DNA from: Myxococcales bacterium | GTDB lineage: Bacteria > Myxococcota_A > Polyangia > Haliangiales > Haliangiaceae | Assembly (NCBI GenBank): GCA_016794525.1 | Contig: JAEUJY010000124.1 | Location: forward strand, 1 to 50,237 | Direction: 5' to 3' | DNA: 50,237 nt | Shown: piece after piece, positions 26,648-36,800 of the stretch | Numbering within the stretch: the first letter of the stretch is position 1 | Layout of the letters: each line of letters opens with the position of its first letter | Notes under the pieces: generated by a model | Database searches by the model: none | Seen by the model: the letters and a program-made list of their open reading frames with translations, nothing else | Told to the model about the DNA's origin: nothing | Made by a program: the position numbers and the translations under genes

Positions 26648-26773
26648 GACCCGTGGCTCTCCATCGTTGGCCGGCGAATGTGGCACGCATGCGCGAGGCC
26701 GCCAACCCCACCGGCGCCGGGCGGGTCGATCGTCGCGGCGGCGTGAGCCTGCGTCGGCGATCGCCGGGCGTGA

Positions 26774-26779
26774 TATCAC
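26774..26779 (+). promoter_or_regulatory. Putative -10 hexamer TATCAC for the AAA/winged-helix regulator
   Basis: TATCAC, within the palindrome TGATATCA, ends 6 bases before the GTG at 26786. It is a weak match but keeps the spacing of the other leaderless-type starts. The palindrome could also be an operator half-site. Confidence 0.3.
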
Positions 26780-26785
26780 CGGGGC

Positions 26786-29368
26786 GTGGCAGCCCCGCGC
26801 TCTGGCTCTCGCGCGTCGCGGACCGCCCCGGCGTCGACGCCGCGGGCACCCAGCCTGTTCGTCGGCCGCGAGCGCGAGCTAGCCCAGGTACAGCGCGGCC
26901 TCGCGCAGGTGCCGGTGGCGGTGATCTGCGGCCTGGCCGGCGTCGGCAAGTCGAGCCTGGCCTACGCGGTGGCCAGCGGGTGGAGCGGGCCGACCGCCCA
27001 CGTCGCGGCGCGCGGGCCGTCGGTGGGCGCGGTGCTCGACGACCTGCGCCGGGCGCTGGGCGCGGCCCCCGATCTGCTGGGCGACGACGCCCGGGCCGCC
27101 GCGCTGGCGGCGGCGCTCGACGAGGGCGGCGCGCTGGCGGTGGTCGACGACCTGCATCTGTTGTCGGCCGAGGATCAGGCGCGGCTTCTGGCCGCGGTCG
27201 GATCGCGGCTCGAGCGCGGCCGCCTGGTCGCGACGTCGCGCGAGCGACCGGCCTCGGCGCAAGGCTACGACCGCGTCGAGATCCACCTGGGCGGCCTGCC
27301 CGAGCGCGACGCCCGCGCGCTGTGGGCGGCGCTCGACGAGCTGCGCGGCCCGGCCGGCGGCTTCGCCCGGGCCTTCGCGGCGTCGGGCGGCAACCCGTTT
27401 CACCTGCGCCGCAACCACGCCGGCGATCCGTCGGGGCCCGACCCGCTGGTCGCCGCGATCGCCGCGCTGCCCGCCGACGCCGCGCGCCTGCTGGCCGCGA
27501 TCGCGCTGGCCGGCGCGCCGCTGGGCGCCGACGAGCTGGCGGCGATCGCCGGCCGCGATCCGCGGGCGGTGCTGACCGTGCTGCGCCGGGCGCTGCTGGT
27601 CGATCTCGACGGCGACGGCGCGCCGCTCCTGCACGAGCTGGTGCGCGCCGCGGCGCGCGCGGCCTTGCCGGCCGGCGCCGAGCCCGAGCTGCACGGCCGG
27701 CTGGCGTCGGCGCTGGCCGCGCGCCGCGATCCGGCCGCGATCGTCGCCACCGTGCGCCACTGGCTGGCCGCCGCGCAGCCCGAGCGGGCCCGGCTGCACC
27801 TGATCGCCACCGGCAAGGTGCTGCTCGACGTCGGCGCCAGCCGCGAGGTCGCGACGCTGACCGCCGAGCTGGGCGCCACCCGCGACCGCGAGCTGGGGGC
27901 GCTGCGGGCCCGGGCGCTGGCCCGGTTGCTCGACGTCGCCGAGGGCGAGAAGGCCCTGCGCGCCGCCCTGGCCGCGCGCCCGCCGTCGGGCTCCGAGCTC
28001 GCCGCGCTGGGCACGCTGGCCTTGTGCGCCGGCCGCTTCGAGGACGCGCGGCTGGCGCTGGCCCGCGCCGCCGCCGACACCGAGGCCACGCCGTCGACCC
28101 GGAGCGCGATCGCCGGCCTGGCGGCGGTGCGGCGGTTCCACACCGAGTCGCTGGCCGCCGCGATGACCGACCTCGCCGCCGCCGCCGAGACCGCGCGCGG
28201 CGGCGGGCGCGCGGTGCTGGCCGCGACCGCGACCTACCTGCAGTGGCTCGAGCGCTACGCCGTCGGCGCCGAGCGCAGCGGCTCGCCGACCAGCGACAAC
28301 CGCGCGCCGTCGGCCCACGGCTACCGCGCCGCCGCGCTGGGCGCGCTGGCGCTGGGCGGCTACGACATCCCCGCCGCCCCCGGCGACAGCGCCCGGGCGC
28401 TCGCCGCGCTCGAGACCGCGCTGGCCGCCCACGACGACCCCCTGGCGCGCATCCACACCGACGCGGTGCGGGCGCTCCGCCGCTGGGAAGACGGCGACCG
28501 CCTGGCCGCCTCGGGCGCGCTGGTCGAGCTGGCCAACCGCGCCGAGGACACCGGCTACGCGCTCGCCGTGCTGTGGGTGCAGATCTTCGCCGCGCGGATC
28601 GCGTTCGTGCTCGGCCAGCGGCGCGCCGCGCGCGGCCTGCTCGAGCGGGTCAGCGATCGCGCGCGGTCGCTGGGGGCCCACGCGCTGGTGCGCGCCGCCA
28701 GCTACTGCGCCGACGACGATCCGGTCGCGCGGCTGGCGGTCGTGCTGCACAGCCCGGTCGCCGCCGCCTCGCACTCGGTGCGCACCCGGGCGTTCCAGGC
28801 GGTCGCCGCCGCCGCCCGGGGCGAGCCGGTCGACATCGTGCCCGACGCCCGCCCCGGCTACCACGTCGAGGCCGCGCTGGCGCACCTGGCGCTGGGCCTG
28901 GCGGCGCGCCGCGCCGGGGGCAAGAAGGCCGCCGTCGCCTGGGACCGCGCCCAGGCCGCCGCCACCGCCGCGCTGGCCGGCGCCGCCGACGACGATCTGC
29001 TGGCCGCGTTCCTCGGCGTCCTCGACGGCGACCCCCGCGGCACCACCGCCCCGATCGTCGTCGACGCCGTCCGCCACGAGGTCATCGCCGGCGCCAAGCC
29101 CCTGGCGCTCGGGAAGCGCCCGGTCATGCGGAAGCTGCTCTATGCCCTGGCCGCGCGCCCCGGCGACGTGCTGTCCAAGGACGAGCTGACCCAGGCCGCC
29201 TGGGCCCGTCCCTACGACCCGATCCGCCACGACAACCCGCTGTTCGTGAACCTGTCGCGCCTACGAAGTCTGCTGAAGCCCACCGGGCTCACCGTCGAGG
29301 CCGACAGCGATCAGGGCGGCTACCGCCTGCTCAGCAAGGACCCCGTGCTGGTCCGCCGCAGCCGCTGA
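26786..29368 (+). CDS. AAA/STAND-like ATPase regulator with C-terminal OmpR-type winged helix
   Basis: This 860-residue protein has a basic Ser/Ala-rich N-terminus, then FVGRERELAQVQ, the usual entry to a STAND or LuxR-family ATPase. Walker A is GLAGVGKSS (about residues 49-57), and a Walker B-like VVDD lies near 119-122 (LAVVDDLHLL). A long Ala-rich helical solenoid, probably TPR-like, fills the middle. The last 90 residues (about 771-855) form a trans_reg_C winged helix: LGKRPVMRKLLYALAARPGD, LSKDELTQAAW, FVNLSRLRSLL, GGYRLL. SARP-type regulators usually put this domain at the N-terminus, so the order is reversed. It probably responds to a ligand by ATP-driven oligomerisation and binds DNA; the divergent oxidoreductase gene is an obvious candidate target. 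Confidence 0.8.
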   Translation: MAAPRSGSRASRTAPASTPRAPSLFVGRERELAQVQRGLAQVPVAVICGLAGVGKSSLAYAVASGWSGPTAHVAARGPSVGAVLDDLRRALGAAPDLLGDDARAAALAAALDEGGALAVVDDLHLLSAEDQARLLAAVGSRLERGRLVATSRERPASAQGYDRVEIHLGGLPERDARALWAALDELRGPAGGFARAFAASGGNPFHLRRNHAGDPSGPDPLVAAIAALPADAARLLAAIALAGAPLGADELAAIAGRDPRAVLTVLRRALLVDLDGDGAPLLHELVRAAARAALPAGAEPELHGRLASALAARRDPAAIVATVRHWLAAAQPERARLHLIATGKVLLDVGASREVATLTAELGATRDRELGALRARALARLLDVAEGEKALRAALAARPPSGSELAALGTLALCAGRFEDARLALARAAADTEATPSTRSAIAGLAAVRRFHTESLAAAMTDLAAAAETARGGGRAVLAATATYLQWLERYAVGAERSGSPTSDNRAPSAHGYRAAALGALALGGYDIPAAPGDSARALAALETALAAHDDPLARIHTDAVRALRRWEDGDRLAASGALVELANRAEDTGYALAVLWVQIFAARIAFVLGQRRAARGLLERVSDRARSLGAHALVRAASYCADDDPVARLAVVLHSPVAAASHSVRTRAFQAVAAAARGEPVDIVPDARPGYHVEAALAHLALGLAARRAGGKKAAVAWDRAQAAATAALAGAADDDLLAAFLGVLDGDPRGTTAPIVVDAVRHEVIAGAKPLALGKRPVMRKLLYALAARPGDVLSKDELTQAAWARPYDPIRHDNPLFVNLSRLRSLLKPTGLTVEADSDQGGYRLLSKDPVLVRRSR

Positions 29369-29585
29369 CGCCCGCCCGTGCGCAGGTCGTGCGCGTCGAG
29401 GACTCGCTTATCGATGTGCATGCGTATCCCACCCGAGGGGATCCGCCACATCGCGCGCGCAAGAAGGCCGCCCCAGACTTGGTAGGCGGGGCCAACTTGG
29501 CGTAGTGTCGTCCTTACGAACGGAGAGGTCGGCCGGATCGGGGCGCTGCCTCTAATCGGTCACCCGCGTCTGTCTGGAGGAGCCC

Positions 29586-30872
29586 ATGAAGCGTTTCGCC
29601 TTCCTTGCCATTCCTTTCGCCTTCGCCGCCTGCGGCGACAACAAGGCCGTCGAGCAGCCCATCGACGCGCCGCCCGTCGACATCGATGCCCAGGACATCG
29701 ACGCCCGCGTCATCGACGCGCCGCCGCCGATCGACGCCCGCGAGATCGACGCGCCCCCGGCCGTCACCTACTCCGGGACCATCTCCGTCCTCGAGGCGGC
29801 CCTGCTGAACCCCGGCACCTCCGGCACCTTCTTCGGCCAGGGCGTCCAGATCGGCATCTCGTTCAACGGGAGCGATCAGGTCCCCGCTCCCGTGATGGAG
29901 GAGCAGCCTGGCACGCCGTTCGGCTGCAAGGCCTGGGTCTATGACCGCAACCAGGCTATCGCGGCGTCCCTGGGTGTTGACGAGGGCCCGGTCCAGATCA
30001 ACTCCCCGGCCGGTTCGGGAACAGCCCTGTACCCGACCTGTAGCTACCAGGCTGGCGCCGGCTACCTCTGCCCCGAGACCGCGACCGCCGGAGCTGGCGG
30101 GACGATCGCGGCCGGACCGGCGGCTGGCACCGCGACCCTGACGGTGTCGGGGGTGCCCTACCTGCCAACCAATACGACCAACCGCTACGTGCGCATCACG
30201 GGCGCGACCAATGCCACCAACAACGGCGTCTTCCCGATCGCGCTGCCAGCGACCGGCGGAACGATCGTCTATGTCAACCCCGGCTTCGTTGCCGAGACGT
30301 TGCCCGCCGCGTCGACTCACATCAACCTCGCCGGCATCGGGCCCACACCCTCGGCGGCGGACCCCGGCTTCCTGCTCGATCCCACGACGCTCGATTTCGT
30401 CCACACTTCGGGTGGCGGTGGACACATTGCCACCTTCACGCACTCGACCCCTGCAGCTGCTGGCGTGGGCGACGACTTCGCGCTCACGGCGGCGAGCACG
30501 ACCTTGCTCAATGCTCTTCCCCGTGACGGCAGCGCGTTCACCATCGCTTGCGACCCTGCGAGCTGTGCTGCCGGCAGCGCGGCTGGCGCCCTGCTCAACA
30601 TCGTGACTACCAACGGCACGCCTTCCGCCAGCCCGTTTGACATGCCGCTCCCCGCGATGACGAACGGCCGCCGCGTCCAGATCCGCTGCGCCGTGCTCGG
30701 TGCCTCGGGGACTAGCGTCACGGTCCCCGCCGCCTACTCGGCGTTCCTGACCGCGGCGATGACCAACAACGCGACCCGGATTCAGGCGACCTTCATTCGC
30801 CCGACCCTGATGTCGACGCTGAACAACACGAACTCGATCTCTGGCCACGCCATCGTCGGCTTCACCAACTGA
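29586..30872 (+). CDS. IDA-linker lipoprotein, beta-rich, unknown function
   Basis: This 428-residue protein has a lipobox Cys at residue 16 (FAFAAC). A tether of about 45 residues made of IDAPP, VDIDA, DIDA and VIDAPPPIDA units follows. The mature domain is rich in Gly, Thr and Ala and predicted to be mostly beta strand, for example TATLTVSGVPYLPTN and TNRYVRITGATNATNNGVF. Pairs of Cys (FGCKAWVY, PTCSY, YLCPE, IACDPASCAAG, IRCAV) suggest disulfides in the periplasm or outside. I do not recognise a family. GGAGGAG precedes the ATG by 3 bases. Its base composition is somewhat lower in G+C than the regulator gene upstream. The 217 bases before it hold no gene that I can support. It ends at a hairpin shared with the convergent pseudokinase gene. 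Confidence 0.7.
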   Translation: MKRFAFLAIPFAFAACGDNKAVEQPIDAPPVDIDAQDIDARVIDAPPPIDAREIDAPPAVTYSGTISVLEAALLNPGTSGTFFGQGVQIGISFNGSDQVPAPVMEEQPGTPFGCKAWVYDRNQAIAASLGVDEGPVQINSPAGSGTALYPTCSYQAGAGYLCPETATAGAGGTIAAGPAAGTATLTVSGVPYLPTNTTNRYVRITGATNATNNGVFPIALPATGGTIVYVNPGFVAETLPAASTHINLAGIGPTPSAADPGFLLDPTTLDFVHTSGGGGHIATFTHSTPAAAGVGDDFALTAASTTLLNALPRDGSAFTIACDPASCAAGSAAGALLNIVTTNGTPSASPFDMPLPAMTNGRRVQIRCAVLGASGTSVTVPAAYSAFLTAAMTNNATRIQATFIRPTLMSTLNNTNSISGHAIVGFTN

Positions 30873-30891
30873 TCAAGTTGCTCTAGTTCTT

Positions 30892-30917
30892 GACAGCCGG
30901 CCGGCAGGCCGGCTGTC
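30892..30917. terminator. Bidirectional hairpin between convergent genes
   Basis: This is a perfect 11-bp inverted repeat, GACAGCCGGCC / GGCCGGCTGTC, with a 4-base loop (GGCA). It lies 20 bases after the lipoprotein stop and 12 bases after the stop of the minus-strand pseudokinase gene. Followed on the plus strand by GTCGTTTC, it is a plausible intrinsic terminator for the lipoprotein gene. On the minus strand the following bases are AAGAAC, so termination there is less clear. Confidence 0.75.
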
Positions 30918-30928
30918 GTCGTTTCGGC

Positions 30929-32242
30929 TCAGATAGTCGCCACAGCCATCGCGAGCCGCGCGGTGAACTCGTCGAGCGATGGTCGGCGCGGTGAGAAGAC
31001 CGCCTCTTCGAGGGCCGGTCCGAGTGCAGCCGGGCCCGTCCACGGCTGACGACGCCTTCGGTTATCGTGGAAGTCGTTCCACGCGAGCTGCCATCGAACA
31101 TCTTCGGGGGCGTACCAGGGATGGCCGCCAGTGATCATGTACCAGACGAGCTGGGCTAGCCCGGCCACGTCATCCGGGCTGCTGAAATCCATCTCGAAGA
31201 GCGGCGGGACTAGTACTGCCTCACCCGCTTCCGTGAGCGACGCGATCGCCGGTCCGCGATGCATGACGCCGGTCAACATCAGCCCGCCTACCCCGGGCCG
31301 CGCATAGACCAACTCCGGCCGGATCGCGCCAAGCGGCCGACTGCCACCCGCCACACGACGCAGCACGTCGGCGATCTGGAGCGCGAGCGCGACGGCGTCC
31401 GCAGGGGCGATACTCCCCCGTGACACCATGGTCTCAATCGACTCGCCGTCGGGGCATGCCTCCAGCACGCCGCGGAACTCGTCGCCGCGTTGCCGAGGGT
31501 GCTCGAGCCGCCCCCTGCCGAGCTCTTCGCTCGTCAGAGGCTCGACGAGATCGAGTCGCCGCTGAATGTCACCGGAAAGGCCGCCCCTCATCGCGACGAG
31601 CGTCGCCACCCCATCACGCCAGGCGCCGTCGACTTTGACGACAGCCCGATACCGCCCCTGGCAGACGTTCTGCGAGATCACATCAACGATCCGGGCCGCG
31701 CCCAGGCGACCACCGCACGGATACGGCTCCCCAGCGAGCTCGGGAATCGGGAATGTCGCCGGGCGCCCCCGGTCAACCGGCGCGAAGGCAGGTGCCCGCT
31801 CCTCTTCCAGTCCGATCACCACGCCCCACGGGATGCACTGGTAACGCCGACGACAGCGAAGTACGCCACGGGGATTGAACTCCTCCTCGAGGACCGGCAT
31901 GCCGTCGCGATCGAACGTCCAGGACCGCCGCACGCCTAGCACACCGTCTGCGCCACGCTCCTCCACCTCGATCTTGCCGCTATCGCTGGCCGCGCCGATC
32001 ACGATCCAGTATGGCTCGTCACCGTAGCGCTCCTGGTGCATCGCGTGTACCTCAAGCGCCCCGACGGACGAGCCGTACCAGCAGACCCGACGCCCGCCTG
32101 CGCGCGACTGCCACACCCCGGTCACCGGGCGTCCACCTTCGAACTCGACCACGCTCCAATGCGGCAGCCAGCGCACGACCTCCCCGTCCACCTCCTCATG
32201 GCTCCGCAACGCCGCGCTCGTGAAGAATCGCACCGACGTCAT
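30929..32242 (-). CDS. Kinase-like protein lacking catalytic residues (pseudokinase)
   Basis: This 437-residue protein has an N-terminal half with no recognised domain; WTFDRDGMPVLEEEFNPRGVL looks like MORN or YD-type beta repeats. A C-terminal half follows the protein-kinase layout. LGAIRPELVYARPG occupies the place of HRDLKPEN, and GLMLTGVMHRG that of the DFG strand. SPDDVAGLAQLVWYMITGGHPW matches helix F of kinases. The catalytic Asp, the DFG Asp and an ATP-anchoring Lys in a VAxK context are all missing, so it should not phosphorylate but may bind a partner. The ATG at 32242 has GGGAG upstream; a GTG at 32272 is the alternative. It is the last gene of the minus-strand DUF4157 cluster, 133 bases after the candidate immunity gene. 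Confidence 0.6.
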   Translation of the reverse strand: MTSVRFFTSAALRSHEEVDGEVVRWLPHWSVVEFEGGRPVTGVWQSRAGGRRVCWYGSSVGALEVHAMHQERYGDEPYWIVIGAASDSGKIEVEERGADGVLGVRRSWTFDRDGMPVLEEEFNPRGVLRCRRRYQCIPWGVVIGLEEERAPAFAPVDRGRPATFPIPELAGEPYPCGGRLGAARIVDVISQNVCQGRYRAVVKVDGAWRDGVATLVAMRGGLSGDIQRRLDLVEPLTSEELGRGRLEHPRQRGDEFRGVLEACPDGESIETMVSRGSIAPADAVALALQIADVLRRVAGGSRPLGAIRPELVYARPGVGGLMLTGVMHRGPAIASLTEAGEAVLVPPLFEMDFSSPDDVAGLAQLVWYMITGGHPWYAPEDVRWQLAWNDFHDNRRRRQPWTGPAALGPALEEAVFSPRRPSLDEFTARLAMAVATI

Positions 32243-32375
32243 GGCGCACTCCCGGTTCCCGGAGAGATGCACTCTGGCGCGGCCAACATTTCCATGACAC
32301 CCAACGCATACCCCTCAGGGACATCCGAGCCGACAGCACGGTCGGCAAGACGAAGCCCCTCCCCCCACTCCACCG

Positions 32376-33032
32376 TCATGGAGTGACAAACCATGACTCA
32401 TCCAGTCCATAGTCGAAAACATCGATTGGCTCCTCGTCCTCCTCTCCCACCTCGAACAGGTTCACCACCGTGTAGCCCTCACACCGCGAGTACTTTCCCT
32501 TGTTTGCCTGCCCCTTGATGCCAAGCGCGTCCTCGATCTCCTCAAGCGCCGCGCGCAGGCGCGGAGCGTTCGTGTCGCTGACGGCGCGTTGCGGCCGACC
32601 ACGCAGGTCGAACGGCAACCAGGCGTCACATCGCGTCTGAACCACGACGTTACCCGTCCCTCCGGCTTCGTATGCGTAGACATCGACGAGACCACGCACG
32701 ACAGCGACGCCAGCCCCGTCAATCTCGCCGACACCGTCGAGTCTGACGTCCCTGGGGACTTGGTTCGGACACTCTTCAGCTAGCACGGCGGCAAGGCCCT
32801 CGAGAGGTTGAAGGGGCGACACGCTCCGCGTCAGGCGTGGGCGGCCTGGCCCGGGTCGAATCGAGACGCTATCCACGGACAACAGGCGACGACGGTGCAA
32901 TACGGCGAGCACCGGTGGCAGCGAAGCTATTGACCAGGCAAAGGCGAGATCGACGCCGTTGCCACCCGCCCAGCGATTCACTGGTGAAAAGCGCCAGGCT
33001 CCAACGGGATCGGGGCCGTGATGGAGGATCAT
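32376..33032 (-). CDS. Unknown protein coupled to the DUF4157 gene, candidate immunity protein
   Basis: This 218-residue protein has no signal peptide and no recognised domain. Visible features are the segment VRLDGVGEIDGAGVAVVRGLVDVYAYEA and an acidic C-terminus (FEVGEEDEEPIDVFDYG), common in proteins that block nucleic-acid-acting toxins. Its ATG at 33032 overlaps the TGA of the large DUF4157 gene as ATGA, so it is translated right after that protein. Local G+C is low: a counted sample at 32401-32460 is 55%. Position, size, acidity and composition fit an immunity protein for the DUF4157 protein's C-terminal domain, but nothing in the sequence proves it. Other possibilities are a chaperone or loading adaptor. 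Confidence 0.6.
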   Translation of the reverse strand: MILHHGPDPVGAWRFSPVNRWAGGNGVDLAFAWSIASLPPVLAVLHRRRLLSVDSVSIRPGPGRPRLTRSVSPLQPLEGLAAVLAEECPNQVPRDVRLDGVGEIDGAGVAVVRGLVDVYAYEAGGTGNVVVQTRCDAWLPFDLRGRPQRAVSDTNAPRLRAALEEIEDALGIKGQANKGKYSRCEGYTVVNLFEVGEEDEEPIDVFDYGLDESWFVTP

Positions 33033-33800
33033 TGGGCACCTCCGGCTGGGGCGGAAGGTGCCTGGGAAACGGCTGGCAATGGCGTCGCGACGTGCTGGCT
33101 TCCATCCGGGAAGTTGACATCGACAACGATTCGCTCCTCATTCGCGTAGCCTTGCAGCATTGCGCGGTACGGATCGATATCCGCGATCGTCCCACCCTGG
33201 AGGTAGATCACCAACCGCTTGTTTGACGTCGGCGCACTTCCCAGCTGCAGGACGCCCTTCCCCATTCCTTCCTTCAGAGCGTTCTCGACATCCAACGTTC
33301 CAGCGCGGAACACCTGCTCTCCTTCCGCCATCGAACCATCGGAAGAGATCGCCGCCACATCCACATCGAAATGCCCCTCATCACTCCGTCGGGTCCCTTC
33401 CGATTTCACGCCGAGAGCGAACGTGGTCTCCGAATCGTGGTAGCGACTCATGGTGCGAAGCGCCGTGTGGAGTTCTGCCGCGATGTCTTCGTGGGCACTG
33501 GGAGCCATGCTCCGGCGGACGATCTCATCAAACCCTTGGCATGCCTGGAGCCGTGGGTCCATCAGCATCTGCGCCAGCGCCGTGCCGTAGGGGGGGACCT
33601 TCAAGCCCTCGATTGCCTTGGGAATGCGCTTCAGCTTGTTGTGACTGAAGTGCCGCCGCATCAACGCAACCAGTGCGCCTTCATTGGCTGGCTCCCATGG
33701 CGTGGTCATGGGAAACGCCGCATCAGCGACGCTCTGCCCGCGCGCCGGGCCCTTTTCCGGTGCGGTCGGGACGACGCGCCCGTCGGCCGGTGTGCCACGT
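33029..33800 (-). other. C-terminal putative effector domain of the DUF4157 protein
   Basis: This is the segment after the last Pro/Gly-rich linker, about 250 residues. It is predicted mixed alpha/beta, with SDEGHFDVDVAAISSDG, then AEGEQVFRAGTL and NKRLVIYLQGG. An acidic pair, a beta turn and then E-x-Q would loosely fit a diverged PD-(D/E)xK nuclease core, but the match is weak. Counted samples give 62% G+C at 33301-33360 and 57% at 33601-33660, well under the N-terminal half of the gene. Confidence 0.4.
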
Positions 33801-36800
33801 TCTCTCGCGGCACCGGTCGGCTCACTCACCTTGTCAGCGGCCGGCTCGCGTTCGAGCGGAGCCACCTCGCCATCCACGCGCCCCCCGCCCACCGGCTCAT
33901 CGGGCTGGCCGCTGCGAGTCTTGGGCGCCGGCGAACCGGCAGGCCCGAACGGCGGCTTCGACGGCGCCCGCGGCGCGTTGAACTCCAGGAACGGCTTACC
34001 GCCTGAGGGGAAGACCGCGTCGACCTGCGCTCGCCAGATCGGCTGGCCACCCGCCTTGACGATAAGATCGGCGCCATAGCGCAGGCTCGGCGGCGTACCC
34101 AGCGACCCGAGGTATGTCGCGCCCTCGATGTCGATCGTGATCGCGGGCCGCTTCGCCGCACCGGGCGTCGCCAACATGATCTCGCTGCCACCGAGGTGCT
34201 CGTACGGCACGGCCACCGTATGGCGGGACAGGCGGCGCTCAACCAAGAACGCGATATCGTGGGGCGACGACAGCACGAGCGACGCGAGCATCCGGTTGCT
34301 GCTCGACGTGATCTGCTCGAGGTCGATCCGGCGATTCCCGTGGTGCAGTTGCCGCCCGACGTCGAGCGGGTGCGAGTGCGCGATCGGCTCGACTCCCTCA
34401 AGCGGTCGCCAATCGACCGCATGGCCCTCGCCGGCCACGACGATGTACTTGCCCTCCCAGCGGCCTAGCCCCCACTCGCGCGTCCGCGGATCGAAGTCCT
34501 TGCCCACGACAACGCCAAGCTCGACCAACGCCGTCGCGTCGCCGCGAGATAGCCGCTGCAACAACTCGACGCCCACCGCCTCGCTCGCGGCGGTGCCGAC
34601 GATGGCGTTGTACCCCGGCTCCCCCTTGGCGATCACCGCAGCGTTCTCCGCCTGGCCTCGCGCCGAGAATGGGTCCCGCTCGGGGGTCAGTGCATCGTCG
34701 GCTGGCACCACCTTTCGCTCGTCCTCGCCTGACGCCTTCGTCCGCGACGCTCGACCATCGCCGTCCTCGGCACGCGGTGCGCTGTCGCCCTCCGTCGCGG
34801 CGCCATCACGGCGCGCCGCTGCTCCCTCGCCGTCGTTGGCCTGCCCCCGGCGCGTAGGCTCGCCAGCCCCCACCGCGCGGGGAACACCGTCCGGCACGAC
34901 TGCCTCACCGGCCGCCCGCACCTCCAGGATCTCGAAGCGCGTCGTGCCGTCTGGACTCACCGCCGTGACGATCGAACCATCGTTCCCTGGTGCGACTTCG
35001 ACGTGGAATCCCTCGCGGCGCAGGTGGCCGACCGCACGCCCAACCTCGGCGGTCGAGCCCTTGTACGAGTAGCCGTCGATCACCGGCTTGAGGCCGCCCA
35101 GCAACATGTCCAGCTGCCCCAACGCGGTCGCATCGACGTCCGCTTGCATGTTCTCGAGGCCGTCCAGCCGGGCGCGGAGGGCTTCGGGACTCGCCCGCGA
35201 CGCTCCGAGCGCCTCGGGGTTCGCGAGCACCTCGTGAAGCGCTGCCGCCTCCTGCTCGTAGTGAGCACGCTCATCGCGGAGCAAGGCGATGGCTTGCTCG
35301 GGGTCGGGGGTTCGGGCGAGTGCCTCGGCACGTCGGGACAGCGCCCGACGTTGCTTGACGAGCGCACGGCCACGCTCTCCCATCGCCTCGAGATGCGCCA
35401 TGGTCCCGTGCATCGTCCGCGCCGCGACCGCCTGCCCGACGAGCAGCGCGATGGTATGCGGACTCTGGGACCACAGCGTCGCCACGTCGAGCGTTCCGTC
35501 GCCGCGGGCCAGGCTGTCGACCTCCATACCCGCCACGGCGGCGATCGCATTCATGGCCACCTGGGACACGGCGCGGCCCCCCCTCGCTGCCGTCAGCACT
35601 CGCCCCAGGCGCGTCGCCTTGAACAGGGTCTGGCCCCCCCGGAGCGTCCCCATGGCAGCGATCGTGCTCAGCGTGTTGGCGATCAGCTCCTCTTTGAAGT
35701 CTCCACCCGACACCATCGTCGTGAGCGCGACGTTCGTGAGGGTCTCGGCGGCGAGCGCCGCGATCGAGGCCTGCGCGGTCCCCGCGCCCATGGCGCCACC
35801 AACCGCTGACCCGACGCCCATCGAAACGATCGTGATGCCGAGGTACACGGCCAGCTTGGCGAACGCTTCCTGCTTCTTGCCCGATCGGATGCGCCCGTAC
35901 GCTGTCTGGAAGAAGCGGATGACCTCGCCGCGCTGACCGATCTTGGCGATGCTGGCGCGGATACGGGCGAGCTCGGCGGCGGCACGCTCGATGCGCTTGG
36001 CCCGGGGCTCGTCATCGTAAACCTCGTCGATCGCCGCCACCACGGCAAGCCATTCGCGGTGCGCGCCTTCGAGTTCCCCGGCGATGGCGATCGCCTGCCC
36101 GTAGAGGTCGCCGAAGTCGTTGTCCGAGTCGAGCAGCAGCTCTTGCCAGCCGCTGTGGCTCATCTCGTCCAGCGTCGGCATCACCCCCGTCACACCCGCC
36201 AGCTGCGACAGCGTCTCGGCCTCGAACGCGAGCGCATCGATCTGTTGCGCCACCATGGTGACCTCTGACGAGGGCACGATGGCTCCAGCCTGAAACTGCG
36301 CGCGGATCTCGAGCACATGGGCGTGCAGCGCGGCATAACGGCTACGCAGATCTGCGCCAAAGACCGCCCCGCTCTTCTTGGCACCGCTCCGCACGCTGCC
36401 GGCGACGTCGGCAGTCATCGCGTCGCGCCCCCCCGCCTGCGGTTGACCGAGGTGGATCCGGACCTGCTCGATCCGCTGCATCGCGGAGGCGAGCAGCGCC
36501 TCCAACGAGTCCGACGTCGCGACGCGCTGCGCCTGCAGCACCTCGATCAGCTCGTCGCGAGCGGCGTCGGGGGTCTCCGACAACGCCGCGACGCGGACCA
36601 AGTCGATCGCCAGCCGCGGCGCCGCCCCGGGCGCGCCGCCCCGGAGACTCGCTTGGGAGACCAGCTGTGCGAGCGGTGGCCCGACCTGACGCAGGAAGTC
36701 CCGCTGGGCCGAAGCGATGAGCAGCTCTCGCTCGGCTGCCCCCGGCGGGAGCGTCGCTACCTGCCCCGCCTTGAGCTGGGCGCGAAGGCGAAGGGGACTC

